Counted from the first letter of the stretch, positions 26,465 to 36,521 are shown. The stretch: DNA of 64,000 bases from Allorhizobium ampelinum S4 (GCF_000016285.1 NC_011984.1:124001-188000); one strand, 5' to 3'. The notes: generated by a model from the letters alone, not told the origin. Numbers and translations: made by a program.

Positions 26465-27091
26465 ATGGTCGACGTCGCCCTCATTCAGCAATGCGCCGAT
26501 CCGGGCCTGAAGCCCGCCGTCGTCGAACAGTTCATCGAGCGGGCAGGGTCGCAGAATCCGCTGGCTGTTACGGTCCGCTCGGGCAACCGTGTCGTGCTCG
26601 TCCCGAAGCCCGCGACGGCGGACGAGGCAATGAACCTCATCGGCCAGCATGTCGGCCGAAACGTCGTGCGCGTCGGTGTCACGCAATATCCGGCCGGGCT
26701 CGGTGTCGTGGAAGCCGGCCAGCTAAAATCCGACCTTGTCGATGTCTGCGCCAATCTTCGGATGGGAACCGCTCTGTTCGCGAAGGTCTATCGCATCGTC
26801 ACCAAATGGTACGGCAATCCGACCGACAAGGACGTGCTGCCGCAGGTGTTCGACGATGCGATCATTGCCTGGCAGACCGGGTACTTCGAGGGGACAGCCG
26901 TGTTCCGGGCGGAAGATCCGGGTGATGTAAAGGTCGCCCAGCCGGAGCCGGTCCGGCGGGATGGCGCCGACACACAAGCTGGCCTTCCGGAAAATGAAGC
27001 CAAACCCGAAGCGCCAGCCGAGGCTGCTGCATCCGATCCGAACACAGCAGGGATCAGAATCGACCTTTCCGGCATTGGCGCAAAACGTTAA
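26465..27091 (+). CDS. traH: Conjugal transfer protein TraH
   Basis: A 208-residue protein of the TraH family of rhizobial plasmids. It begins MVDVALIQQCADPGLKP, shows a central region QYPAGLGVVEAGQL and FAKVYRIVTKWYGNP resembling a lytic-transglycosylase-like or VirB-associated helix pattern, and ends in an Ala/Glu/Pro-rich tail. The ATG at 26465 has CAGGAGA nine bases upstream and starts 17 bases after traB. It is the last gene of the traAFBH operon. Its exact role is not established. Confidence 0.85.
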   Translation: MVDVALIQQCADPGLKPAVVEQFIERAGSQNPLAVTVRSGNRVVLVPKPATADEAMNLIGQHVGRNVVRVGVTQYPAGLGVVEAGQLKSDLVDVCANLRMGTALFAKVYRIVTKWYGNPTDKDVLPQVFDDAIIAWQTGYFEGTAVFRAEDPGDVKVAQPEPVRRDGADTQAGLPENEAKPEAPAEAAASDPNTAGIRIDLSGIGAKR

Positions 27092-27099
27092 GTCCAAGT

Positions 27100-27117
27100 A
27101 TATGCAGATCTGCAGAG
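27100..27117. promoter_or_regulatory. Degenerate tra box upstream of traM
   Basis: ATATGCAGATCTGCAGAG matches 15 of 18 positions of the tra box and keeps a 12-bp perfect palindrome around AGATCT. It lies between traH and traM. TraR activation of traM is known in Ti plasmids and would give negative feedback here. Confidence 0.7.
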
Positions 27118-27410
27118 CGATTGTTATTCCATCGCCCTAGCGAAAACAGCATTTCCCCGTTATAAGAAGCGGTAGGGCAGTACGCGCTGCCCGGGGTGTG
27201 GAAACCTCTATCTGGCGGTTGATGCTGGCCGATGCAGTATCAGAATCCTCTGGCCATTGGCCGGTGGGCCTGCGACGTATGTCCAGGTGCTCCGGTGCTA
27301 AAGGTCGCAGGACTGTCCAGATACAGTTTCCAACCCCCGGCTTGGGATCAGAAGATTAACGTTTGCGGGGGCGCACCGCGGACGATATTCAGGGTTGGAT
27401 CACATTGGAT
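27118..27410. other. traM upstream region
   Basis: About 290 bases between the tra-box-like palindrome and traM. No gene is seen. The traM promoter and leader should lie here; the distance from the tra box to the traM start is longer than usual, so a leader RNA or an unseen promoter is possible. Confidence 0.35.
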
Positions 27411-27713
27411 TTGAAAGTTGCTTCAGTGCCGGACACATGTGAACTGCGCCCGGTGATCGGGCTGACGCGCGGCCTCGCCACGGCAGACGTCGAGACGCTG
27501 ACGGTCAATGCCATCCAGCTGCACAGGCAGCTCGTCGAGAAGGCGGATCAACTGTTCCAGGCTTTGCCGGACGACAACAGGACAGGAAAAGCCAATGGCG
27601 GCGTTCAGCATCTCGAATACATCGAAGCAATGATCGAGATGCATGCACAGATGAGCGCGGTCAACGCGCTCGTGGGGGTTCTCGGGTACATTCCCAAGAT
27701 GGCCGCGAACTGA
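27411..27713 (+). CDS. traM: TraM antiactivator of TraR
   Basis: A 100-residue protein matching TraM: ELRPVIGLTRGL near the N-terminus, the helix LHRQLVEKADQLFQALP and the C-terminal IEMHAQMSAVNALVGVLGYIPK. TraM binds TraR and blocks its DNA binding, preventing transfer at low signal levels. The start is a TTG at 27411, since no ATG precedes the conserved part; TTG 27405 and longer forms are possible. It is convergent with traR, leaving only 59 bases between the two stop codons. Confidence 0.9.
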   Translation: MKVASVPDTCELRPVIGLTRGLATADVETLTVNAIQLHRQLVEKADQLFQALPDDNRTGKANGGVQHLEYIEAMIEMHAQMSAVNALVGVLGYIPKMAAN

Positions 27714-27772
27714 TCCGTTTTTTGGTCAAGCCTGATGCGCCAACAGATCGAGTGGAGTCGGCCACAGGTCTC

Positions 27773-28863
<1,091 letters not shown>

Positions 28864-29679
28864 TTAACGGGCGGCGTTGAGCCTTAGCACTTCAACATAC
28901 ATAGCTTGGCTCGGCATGATGTTTGCGACATTGATGCTTCCTCCGAACGTCGAGAAGTAACGTGTCAGGTCTTCCTTCCAGCGAGTCGGCCCTTCCTTTG
29001 GAGAGGTCACTTCGAAAATGAGCTTATCGAGCCCGAACCGGTCGATGACCTTGCCTATCTCATCTTTCATACGCTCTTCCTGGAACTCCAGTTCTTCGTG
29101 ATCGATCAGGATGGCGAACGCGCCGTCGTCGATGAACGGCGCCGCATTGCGGATGATCTCCTCACCTGTGGAAGCCACGTCCTTGGCCGTATCGCGCCAG
29201 TTTCGTTCCGGGTGAAATTCGAACAAGAACTTCATTTCATTTTCTACCGCGACGCGGCGCCAGGACTTCCATGTCGCCTCAGGCACATCGCCGAAGGTGT
29301 TCATAAATTCGATCGCCTTGAAGCCGCGTGTGCGTCCTGCCTCAATCGCCTTCTCGACGCTGCCTTGCTGGTATGCGTAGTGGAAATAGCTGTGGTCAAG
29401 GTAGGGCTCCACTCCGAAGCGCTGGTAAAGTTCGACCTTGCGTCGAACCCATGCCTCTGGGTGCTCGATAACCTGCCGGGTCGCGACCTTGACATAGTCC
29501 AGGCGCTCGCCGGCGACTGAAAGGAAATCCTCCAGTTCGATCAGACCCATACGTTCGACATAGTAAGGCGCCTCGTCAAAGCCGACGTCCTTCAACCAGG
29601 TCTGGTGGAGGCCGCGGGGTTTTAGTTCAAACGTTGGGACTGGAAAAGCTTCTGCCATTGATACTGGTTCCAGGGTCAT
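28864..29679 (-). CDS. Phosphosulfolactate-synthase-like protein (ComA family)
   Basis: A 271-residue protein with the ComA pattern: RGLHQTWLKDVGF near residue 22, a barrel segment LIELEDFLSVAGERLDYVKV, YLDHSYFHYA and, near the end, FEVTSPKEGPTRW. ComA enzymes add sulfite to phosphoenolpyruvate to make phosphosulfolactate; some bacterial relatives have unknown roles. The ATG at 29679 with AAGGAAGG fits better than the far start at 29736. It is the last gene of the ABC transporter operon, which suggests it processes the imported compound, perhaps a sulfonated or phosphorylated carboxylate. Fold assignment is good; the reaction is not proven. Confidence 0.7.
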   Translation of the reverse strand: MTLEPVSMAEAFPVPTFELKPRGLHQTWLKDVGFDEAPYYVERMGLIELEDFLSVAGERLDYVKVATRQVIEHPEAWVRRKVELYQRFGVEPYLDHSYFHYAYQQGSVEKAIEAGRTRGFKAIEFMNTFGDVPEATWKSWRRVAVENEMKFLFEFHPERNWRDTAKDVASTGEEIIRNAAPFIDDGAFAILIDHEELEFQEERMKDEIGKVIDRFGLDKLIFEVTSPKEGPTRWKEDLTRYFSTFGGSINVANIMPSQAMYVEVLRLNAAR

Positions 29680-29732
29680 CTTGATGCCTTCCTTTTTAGA
29701 ATGCGTTGCTTTGCTGTTGTTAGAGATGCGGT

Positions 29733-30812
29733 TCACAGGCGGTCCCCCGCTCTGTTAAAAAGCGAGACCTTGGACAGGTCCGGGGAAAGGCGCACCGCGC
29801 CTGTAGTGAGAGATTGGAGGCTTTCGTCGCCCTTGATGGCAAATTGCTCGCCGGCGACTTTCGCCCAGACTACGGTCTCGCCTCCCATTGGTTCAATGAG
29901 GTCAATCTCCCCGTTGAAGCCGGGAATGTCGGTCGCACAACCGACCGTGACGTGCTCCGGACGGAAGCCGAAAACGACGCTCTCGCCGACGAGCAGAGTC
30001 CCGTTGGCCTGATAACAATCGATCGGAAGTAAAATCTCCCCTGAAAGAAAAACCGGCTTTCCACCATGCATCTCGATGCTCCCGTCGAGGAAATTCATGG
30101 TCGGCGAGCCGATGAAAGATGCGACAAACCTGTTGGCCGGTCTGCGGTAAATCTCGGAGGGAGTGTCCAACTGCTGGATGACGCCACCCTTCATAACCGC
30201 GATGCGATCCGCCAGCGTCAAAGCTTCAACTTGGTCGTGAGTGACGTAGATGATGGTGCTTTTCAGGTTTTGATGCAGGCGCTTGATTTCGACCCGCAGT
30301 TCGCTCCTCAACTTGGCGTCGAGATTCGAAAGCGGCTCGTCGAACAGAAAGACGTCGACTTTCCGGATGATGGCGCGTCCGATGGCAACGCGCTGGCGCT
30401 GGCCACCGGACAGGTTAGCCGGACGGCGATCGAGATAGTCCCCGATCTGCAAAAATCGCGCCGTTTCCGCGACACGCTGCGCGATCTCCGGCTTCGAAAC
30501 GCCAGCGATCCGAAGCCCGTACGATAGATTGCCGCGCACTGTCATGTTCGGATAGAGCGCGTAGGACTGGAAGACCATGGCAAGGCCACGCTCATTTGGT
30601 TCCGCGTCGGTGACGTCCCTGCCACCGATTGAGATCAAGCCGCCCGAAACGTCAGTCAAGCCTGCGATCGCGTTGAGCAGGGTACTCTTGCCGCATCCGG
30701 AAGGACCAAGAAGGACGACAAACTCGCCGTCTTTGACATCGAGTTGCAGGTTCTCCAGCACCTTCACCGCGCCGTAACCAATGTCGAGATCGCATACAGA
30801 AATATTGGACAT
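29733..30812 (-). CDS. ABC transporter ATP-binding protein (UgpC/MsmK type)
   Basis: A 359-residue importer ATPase of the carbohydrate-uptake-1 type. Walker A GPSGCGKST lies near residue 37, the signature LSGGQRQRVAIGRA near 134 and Walker B FLFDEPLSNLDA follows. The C-terminal 120 residues form the regulatory TOBE-like beta domain with FGFRPEHV. It energises the two permeases encoded just upstream. The ATG at 30812 overlaps the end of the second permease region (stop 30815) almost directly, and the ComA-like gene follows after about 50 bases. Confidence 0.95.
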   Translation of the reverse strand: MSNISVCDLDIGYGAVKVLENLQLDVKDGEFVVLLGPSGCGKSTLLNAIAGLTDVSGGLISIGGRDVTDAEPNERGLAMVFQSYALYPNMTVRGNLSYGLRIAGVSKPEIAQRVAETARFLQIGDYLDRRPANLSGGQRQRVAIGRAIIRKVDVFLFDEPLSNLDAKLRSELRVEIKRLHQNLKSTIIYVTHDQVEALTLADRIAVMKGGVIQQLDTPSEIYRRPANRFVASFIGSPTMNFLDGSIEMHGGKPVFLSGEILLPIDCYQANGTLLVGESVVFGFRPEHVTVGCATDIPGFNGEIDLIEPMGGETVVWAKVAGEQFAIKGDESLQSLTTGAVRLSPDLSKVSLFNRAGDRL

Positions 30813-30814
30813 AA

Positions 30815-31693
30815 TCAGCCTTTCAGCGCGCCAGCAGCGACACCGCGGACGAACCATTTGCCTGAGAGAAAATAGACGGCGAGCGGAACCAGAGCGGTGA
30901 TGAGTGTGGCCGCCATGTCGAGGTTGTACTGTTTTGCCCCGAACTCGCTGTTGACGATGTTGTTCAGTTGCACAGTCATCGGGAGGTTGCTGCTGCCCGC
31001 AAAAATCAGCCCGAGCTGAAAGTCGTTCCAGATGCTTGTGACCTGAAAAATCACGGCAACGATGAGAATCGGCATTGAGAGGGGCAACATGATCGTCACG
31101 AAGATCCGCCAGAAGCCGGCGCCGTCGATGCGCGCGGCCTTATAGAGTTCGATAGGCAGCCCGACAAAATAGTTGCGGAAAATCAAGGTCAGTGAAGGGA
31201 GGCCGAAAATCGTGTGGATCAACACTATGCCGGGCAGCGTCCCAAACAGGCCGACTGATGCGTACATTCGGACCAAAGGGTACATGTAGACTTGATAGGG
31301 AACGAAAGCCCCGGTCATCAAGCACGCGAAAACCAGGTTGGCCCCCCGGAAATTCCAGAATGAAAGGACGTAGCCGTTGACGCTGCCGATGGCGACGGAC
31401 AGGACAACGGACGGAATGAGAATTTTGACCGAATTCCAGAACCCGACCTGCATGCCTTGGCAATTGAGGCCGGTGCAGGCCGAACTCCATGCACGGGACC
31501 AGGTCTCAAGCGAAGGGTCTACCGGCAGGGAAAAGATCATGCCCGAATTGATTTCGGGTAAAGACTTGAGAGACGTTGTCACCATAACGAACAATGGCAG
31601 GGCGAAGAAGATCGCGGCCATCACGAGGAATGCGTAAAGTCCCACCCTCTTGACTGAGAACGGCTTTCCGCGGCGGACGTGCGAGCCACTCAT
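30815..31693 (-). CDS. Carbohydrate-type ABC transporter permease (MalG-like)
   Basis: A 292-residue inner-membrane permease with six predicted membrane segments, an N-terminal one at about residues 17-40 and the last near the C-terminus. The EAA loop that contacts the ATPase is visible as ELYKAARIDGAGFWRIFVTIMLP (read in parts). It pairs with the MalF-like protein encoded before it; the start overlaps that stop by four bases (ATGA). Substrate is not known from sequence; MalG-type permeases carry sugars, polyols or glycerol phosphate. Confidence 0.9.
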   Translation of the reverse strand: MSGSHVRRGKPFSVKRVGLYAFLVMAAIFFALPLFVMVTTSLKSLPEINSGMIFSLPVDPSLETWSRAWSSACTGLNCQGMQVGFWNSVKILIPSVVLSVAIGSVNGYVLSFWNFRGANLVFACLMTGAFVPYQVYMYPLVRMYASVGLFGTLPGIVLIHTIFGLPSLTLIFRNYFVGLPIELYKAARIDGAGFWRIFVTIMLPLSMPILIVAVIFQVTSIWNDFQLGLIFAGSSNLPMTVQLNNIVNSEFGAKQYNLDMAATLITALVPLAVYFLSGKWFVRGVAAGALKG

Positions 31694-32562
31694 CGGCCAC
31701 TCCTCTGCAGTTTCTTGAATCTGGCGTAGTACAGCCACGGGGCGGCAATGATCCCGACGGTGAGCAGCATGACTGTTGCACCTGCGGTGGCGCGGCCGAT
31801 GTTGGCCCGGTCGAACATGTAGTCGAGGACGAATTTCGCTGGTACTTCGGTGGCAATACCGGGGCCACCGCCCGTCATTGCCACGACGACGTCGTAACTC
31901 TTGATCGAACCGGCCGAAAGCAGCACGAAGCAGGTGACGAAGATCGGCAGGAGCATGGGGGCGACGACGTCCTTATACATCCGCCATTTGGGAATCCCGT
32001 CGATCTGGCTCGCCTTCCAGATTTCGCTATCCACGCCGCGCAACCCGGCTAGAAGCAGCGCCATGACGAAGCCCGAGCCATGCCAGATGGCGGCGAAGGC
32101 AACCGCGAAAATGGCAAGATTACGGTCACCCAGAGGATCGAAACTGAACGAGGTCCACCCGAGTTTGTGAATGAAGTCCTGAATGCCGTATTGGGGGTTT
32201 AAGAGCCACTGCCAGACCAGACCGGTGACGATGAACGATACCGAGTGTGGAAACAAGAAAGCCGTCCGAAACACCCCTTCGGCCTTTACGCCCTGATCGA
32301 TGCAAATCGCAAGGAAATAGCCGATGAAAAGGCACCCACCGATATAGGTCACGGCATAGAGGGCAAGGTTGGTAAGCGATGTAATCCATCGGCCAGCACC
32401 AAAGATGTCATGGTAGTTCTGCAATCCAACAAACGTATAGTCAGGAAGCAGTTTGGAGGCGGTGAACGAAATGACCACCGTCCAGGTGATACACCCGACG
32501 TAGACGACGAGAACTGCTAGCATCGTTGGGCTGAATGCCAGCTTCGCTGAAAGCTTCTTCAT
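31690..32562 (-). CDS. Carbohydrate-type ABC transporter permease (MalF/UgpA-like)
   Basis: A 290-residue permease with about six membrane segments; the first is at about residues 11-32. The EAA loop appears as EIWKASQIDGIPKWRMYKDVVAPML (read in parts), with the conserved Gly. AAGGATAT precedes the ATG. It forms the membrane channel with the MalG-like partner. It lies 70 bases after the gene for the binding protein in the direction of transcription. Confidence 0.9.
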   Translation of the reverse strand: MKKLSAKLAFSPTMLAVLVVYVGCITWTVVISFTASKLLPDYTFVGLQNYHDIFGAGRWITSLTNLALYAVTYIGGCLFIGYFLAICIDQGVKAEGVFRTAFLFPHSVSFIVTGLVWQWLLNPQYGIQDFIHKLGWTSFSFDPLGDRNLAIFAVAFAAIWHGSGFVMALLLAGLRGVDSEIWKASQIDGIPKWRMYKDVVAPMLLPIFVTCFVLLSAGSIKSYDVVVAMTGGGPGIATEVPAKFVLDYMFDRANIGRATAGATVMLLTVGIIAAPWLYYARFKKLQRSGR

Positions 32563-32632
32563 GCAATATCCTTTTCATGTCCGGCTGAAACTGGCCGGAC
32601 ACCGGATTGCCTTTATGGGAAAATCAGGCTCG

Positions 32633-33847
32633 TCACTGAAGCAGGTCGGAGAACTGCTCGGCGCCCTCTTCTGGCGACATCGTGGATCCGAAGAACTCCA
32701 CAAGCATGTCCTCGATCTCCCCCTCGACATCCGAGGGGATAACCATCCGGGGACGAGGTGACCGTGTCTCGGGGCTGGAGGCGGCTTTCAATGCTGCTTG
32801 CGAGCAGACATCGAAGTCGGCCGGATTGACGTCCGTTCTGGCAGGGATGGACCCTTTCAGGAGGCTGAATTCTGTCTGGGCCTTCACGTCGGCAAAGGCT
32901 TGAATAAGCTTATCTTGGGCCGGAGAAATTGCATCGCCTTTTTTGGGGAAGATGATGACGTCCCCACCCATGATGACAGTGCCTTTGGGCAGCATGCAGC
33001 CATATTCCTTACCCGCCGTCAGTTTGTTCGAAATGAACTCTGCCTTGGCCCAGTCGCCGACGACCTGGAAGCCGGCTTGCCCATTGATCAGCATCTGCGT
33101 CGCTTGGTTCCAGCTACGGCCTGACCAGTTACTGTCTGTGTAGTCACGGAGCTTCGCAAATGTCTGGAAGGTCTTCAGGATGCCTGCTTCATCAACGGTG
33201 GGATCTCGCTTGGTGAAAAGACGATTGTAGTGTTCAGTCCCGAGATAGTCAGCCAAAATCGAGTAGAAGACGAGCCCAATATAGCCGTCTCCGCCTACCG
33301 CCAAAGGAACAAGACCCTTGCCTTTAAGGGTTTCCATCGCAGCCAGCATCCCATCCCAGTCAACAGGAGGGCGGCTGATCCCAGCGTCGGCCAGAACCTT
33401 GTTGCTGTAGAAGACGAAGTTGACGCCGGACATGTTGACCGGTAGCGCATAGATTTCGCCGTCGCGCTTGGCGACGTTGAGAAGCGCTTCAGGTATTACC
33501 TTCTCCCAATTGCCTTTTGCCGCGTAACTTTGAAGGCTGTTGAGCTTGCCCGAGCTGACCAGATCATAGAACTGCGTGCTGGTATTAAATTGTGCAGCAT
33601 CCGGTGGACTTCCTGCGATTATGCGAGCCACGGCAGCACTTCGCGAGTTATTGCCGCCAGCCGTGGCGATATCGATCCACTTGCCCCCTGCGGCATTAAA
33701 CGCATCGGCGAATTTCGCAATCGCGGCCGCCTCCCCTTCCGAAGTCCATGAATGCATGACTTCGGCAGCATCCTGAGCTCGACCAGTCGTTCCCATCGAA
33801 AGCGCTGCGACCGTCGCCGCGGCAAAAGCTATACCAATCTTGGCCAT
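32633..33847 (-). CDS. Extracellular solute-binding protein (family 1)
   Basis: A 404-residue periplasmic binding protein. A signal peptide of about 24 residues ends near GTTGRAQ. The mature protein shows the family-1 sugar-binding layout, with ALPVNMSGVNFVFYSNKVLADAG in the first half (read in parts) and WNQATQMLINGQAGFQVVGDW near the hinge. It captures the substrate for the two permeases. The ATG at 33847 has GGGAGGTG upstream. It is the first gene of the operon, divergent from the GntR regulator, with operator-like palindromes in the shared 120-base region. Confidence 0.9.
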   Translation of the reverse strand: MAKIGIAFAAATVAALSMGTTGRAQDAAEVMHSWTSEGEAAAIAKFADAFNAAGGKWIDIATAGGNNSRSAAVARIIAGSPPDAAQFNTSTQFYDLVSSGKLNSLQSYAAKGNWEKVIPEALLNVAKRDGEIYALPVNMSGVNFVFYSNKVLADAGISRPPVDWDGMLAAMETLKGKGLVPLAVGGDGYIGLVFYSILADYLGTEHYNRLFTKRDPTVDEAGILKTFQTFAKLRDYTDSNWSGRSWNQATQMLINGQAGFQVVGDWAKAEFISNKLTAGKEYGCMLPKGTVIMGGDVIIFPKKGDAISPAQDKLIQAFADVKAQTEFSLLKGSIPARTDVNPADFDVCSQAALKAASSPETRSPRPRMVIPSDVEGEIEDMLVEFFGSTMSPEEGAEQFSDLLQ

Positions 33848-33876
33848 TTCATACACCTCCCTGTGTATTAACTGTA

Positions 33877-33894
33877 GTGTATCTATCATTACAC
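33877..33894. promoter_or_regulatory. Operator-like inverted repeat before the ABC operon
   Basis: GTGTA and TACAC arms separated by eight bases, 30 bases upstream of the binding-protein start. Probable regulator site or part of the promoter; inferred from symmetry and position only. Confidence 0.4.
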
Positions 33895-33948
33895 GGTTTT
33901 TGTGTCAACTAGCCTCCGGGCTTGCGGGGATTGCATGAATTAATACAC

Positions 33949-33965
33949 TTTGATACCGTATCAAA
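33949..33965. promoter_or_regulatory. Palindromic operator overlapping the GntR gene start
   Basis: TTTGATAC-C-GTATCAAA is a perfect palindrome with 8-bp arms, ending one base before the ATG of the GntR gene. It probably serves autorepression, blocking transcription or ribosome access. Confidence 0.6.
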
Positions 33966-33966
33966 C

Positions 33967-35064
33967 ATGAGCGATGATGCAGTGTACACTCACCTCCACA
34001 ATCTAGCCGGGACAGCGTTTTCCGGAGACAAAGTCCCGTCCGTCAGACAGTTGATGAAGCAGTTCAATCGCTCCCAACTGGTGATCGAGCGAGCGTTGGC
34101 GCGACTGAAAGCGGAGAGATTGATCCAGGCGGAGGGCGGACGCGGAACCTTTTTTGTGGGGCGGTCGCAAAAGCCAACACGTGCGACCGCGTCTTCAGTA
34201 GGACGATCCATTCTGATTCTCAGACGATCGGTCAGCATCAGACAGGGTCAGGTCGTGCTTGAAGATCTGCGTGAGCAGCTCACCGCCGAAGGTCACCGAC
34301 TGCTTGAGGTGTCATACACGGACGCAGAGCATGCGAGAACCGTATTAAAGACGATGCCCAAGTTCGACACCTGCATTATCCAAAACTCCTTTGAGCCGGT
34401 TTCGATTGATACGTTGGCAGCGATCAAGCACAAAGCCGACAGTATTGTTTTCCATGGCCTTGGGATCACAGGCTCGGAAGTAGATTGCGTCGGCCATGAA
34501 TGGGGGGGCGCGATCAGCCAAGCCCTAAGGTTACTTGAAAAGTCCGGCCATGAATCGATTGCGTTTGCAACGACAGCTTTTCCAAATATAGCCAACGCGA
34601 TGGGCAAGCGACGGTTTCATGAGTATTCTTCGTCCCGCGGCGTTGATCCAGCCCGGTTCCTGATAGAACTCTCCAAGCTTCCGCATGAAGACTACGAGGA
34701 GGGCCTCGCCAAAGAGATTGAGAGCCGGCGCGGCCGCGACGGCAAGCTCCCGTTCACTGCCCTGATCGCGTGGGGCGTCGAATCCGGGGCGCGCTTGCGC
34801 CGCCATCTCAACGACGGCGGAATTTCACTACCAGGGGATCTCGGCATTGTACTTCTCGGCCATCCCGACATGAGGCACGAACACGATGATTTTTTCTCCA
34901 TTATCGGCCCGACCGCAGCTGCGCAAGCTAAAGGCCTTCACACGCTGATGCATCATCGTTGGCGCGAGCCGTCTGCCCCGTCGATGATCGTTTTCCTTGA
35001 GTCAGAAACGAACATCAGTCATTCCTCGATTCAACGAATAGGCTCGGCCAACAAAACGGATTAG
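33967..35064 (+). CDS. GntR-type regulator with LacI-like sensor domain
   Basis: A 365-residue repressor. The N-terminal winged helix of about 70 residues is of GntR type (KVPSVRQLMKQFNRSQLVIERALARL, read in parts). The C-terminal part resembles periplasmic-binding/LacI sensor domains, with ALRLLEKSGHESIAF, LIAWGVESGARLRRHL and PGDLGIVLLGHPD. It should sense the imported compound or a metabolite of it. The ATG at 33967 is chosen over 33922 because the domain starts there. It is divergent from the ABC operon and has a palindrome directly before its start. Confidence 0.85.
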   Translation: MSDDAVYTHLHNLAGTAFSGDKVPSVRQLMKQFNRSQLVIERALARLKAERLIQAEGGRGTFFVGRSQKPTRATASSVGRSILILRRSVSIRQGQVVLEDLREQLTAEGHRLLEVSYTDAEHARTVLKTMPKFDTCIIQNSFEPVSIDTLAAIKHKADSIVFHGLGITGSEVDCVGHEWGGAISQALRLLEKSGHESIAFATTAFPNIANAMGKRRFHEYSSSRGVDPARFLIELSKLPHEDYEEGLAKEIESRRGRDGKLPFTALIAWGVESGARLRRHLNDGGISLPGDLGIVLLGHPDMRHEHDDFFSIIGPTAAAQAKGLHTLMHHRWREPSAPSMIVFLESETNISHSSIQRIGSANKTD

Positions 35065-35825
35065 GGTGACGACAACTGTCAAGTTGCTAAGCAGCCCGCC
35101 GCGCTTTGAGGGCGTCTCAAAAGACCGGGTTGGTGCGGCACTATAACTCCCCGTCGAATTGGAATTCGGACATCTTTCCTGCGTTGAAGTCGTTCGTCCC
35201 GGAAGGGGCCAGAATGGGCTGTGAACGGTTGTTAAGAAGTGCGGCTATTCGGTGCTGAGACAGTCGCAGAGGTTTTTTCGGCAGTGAGTTCGTTGTTCTG
35301 AGGCGGCCGGCCGCGTCGAGAAGTATCCCTGGCGGCTTTGGGGCGAGAAGGTCAGGACTGGTGCAGCCGCAGCGCGTGCCGTAATCTTTCCGTAGATTGA
35401 TGAAGGCAGGCACAGCGCCGAACGAACGGCTAATTCTACCCGGCGCCGCGCCCCACACCGTGCGGAACACGAATGCCGGGCGATTATGGCGCAGACGGGG
35501 CCTCGCGTCCTGTCGTGACAGTTGCCACAGGGCGGGTGAAGGGGTCGGTTCCGGCTGGGGGCGAAATGACACTGTAAGCGCAAGCGGCTGCTGTCCCAAT
35601 TGAACCCTCTTGAATTTTAGGCTCGGGAAGTCGTTATTCCTACGGCTAATCGTTGTCCAAAACAGACTAAAGTTCAGTTGGGACAGCGACGGTTTGAGCG
35701 GAATGCGCCAACAGTAGACATTGCGGCCGCCGCAAAACTCACTATTCTGGGGCGTCGCAAAAGTCGGGAAACAAGTCTCGCCCTAATCGGGATTTTTGCG
35801 AATCTGATCCGCATTGGAGACTGTC
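35065..35825. other. Long intergenic region with an inverted repeat
   Basis: About 760 bases without a convincing gene; open frames on the minus strand have no recognised family and odd composition. A 15-base inverted repeat, CTGTCCCAATTGAAC (35591-35605) and GTTCAGTTGGGACAG (35672-35686, one mismatch), encloses 66 bases. It could be the ends of a small mobile remnant or a regulatory hairpin. Confidence 0.4.
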
Positions 35826-36521
35826 GTGCGAATAGCCTGCCTGCATACAGCCTGGAGTAATATTTCTGTTTTTGAAGCTGCCGCGAAAGAGATCGACCTT
35901 CCAACGGGTGTCCTTTCACATGAAGTTCGCCCGGACCTTCTTGAAAAGGCGGAACAGGCCGGTGGATTAACCTGCGATATCGCGCATGAAACGGCTTCAG
36001 TTTTGCGCATGCTCTGCCAGAACGCCGATGCAGTTGTCCTGACATGCTCCACTCTGGGACCCTCGGTCGAGGAACTCATCGGCAGGACGCCTGTCCCGGT
36101 CCTGCGAGTGGATGAGGCTCTTGCCAGAGAAGCCATAGGCATAGGCGGGAAGGTAGTTGTGCTCTGCGCCGTGGAAACAACCTTGGAACCGACGGCACGA
36201 TTGTTTGCCAAGGTGGCCGAGCCAACCCGGACACCCTATGACGTTCAGATCGTACCGGGCGCATGGGCGCGTTTCAAAGCAGGCGATCGCGACGGCTACC
36301 TTTCGGCAATCGCACACGCCGCCGATACGGCGTATCGGGAAGGTGCGGCCATCGTTGCCCTCGCACAAGCATCCATGGCTGGCGCATCCGACCTAGTATG
36401 CAAAGGCCCCAAGCCTCTAAGCAGTCCTATAGCAGGACTTGCCGCCGCTGCCAGTATGATGTCGCGAAAATCTTACAGAGCGTCCGAAAACTCGGCTCAG
36501 GAAAATTTCATTAGAAGATAA
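35826..36521 (+). CDS. Aspartate/glutamate racemase family protein
   Basis: A 231-residue protein of the Asp/Glu/hydantoin racemase superfamily. The first catalytic-type Cys is present in VVLTCSTLGPS near residue 79. The second, expected in the C-terminal half, seems replaced (IVALAQASMAG), so true racemase activity is doubtful; isomerase or decarboxylase relatives use one Cys. The GTG at 35826 with GGAGA upstream is preferred to the TTG at 35814. It sits downstream of the GntR gene, separated by 760 bases, so its link to the ABC module is uncertain. Confidence 0.75.
   Translation: MRIACLHTAWSNISVFEAAAKEIDLPTGVLSHEVRPDLLEKAEQAGGLTCDIAHETASVLRMLCQNADAVVLTCSTLGPSVEELIGRTPVPVLRVDEALAREAIGIGGKVVVLCAVETTLEPTARLFAKVAEPTRTPYDVQIVPGAWARFKAGDRDGYLSAIAHAADTAYREGAAIVALAQASMAGASDLVCKGPKPLSSPIAGLAAAASMMSRKSYRASENSAQENFIRR

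Noticed and set aside
35141..35599. A 152-codon frame on the minus strand after the GntR gene
   Set aside because: No start signal or family; several overlapping frames of equal quality suggest non-coding DNA.
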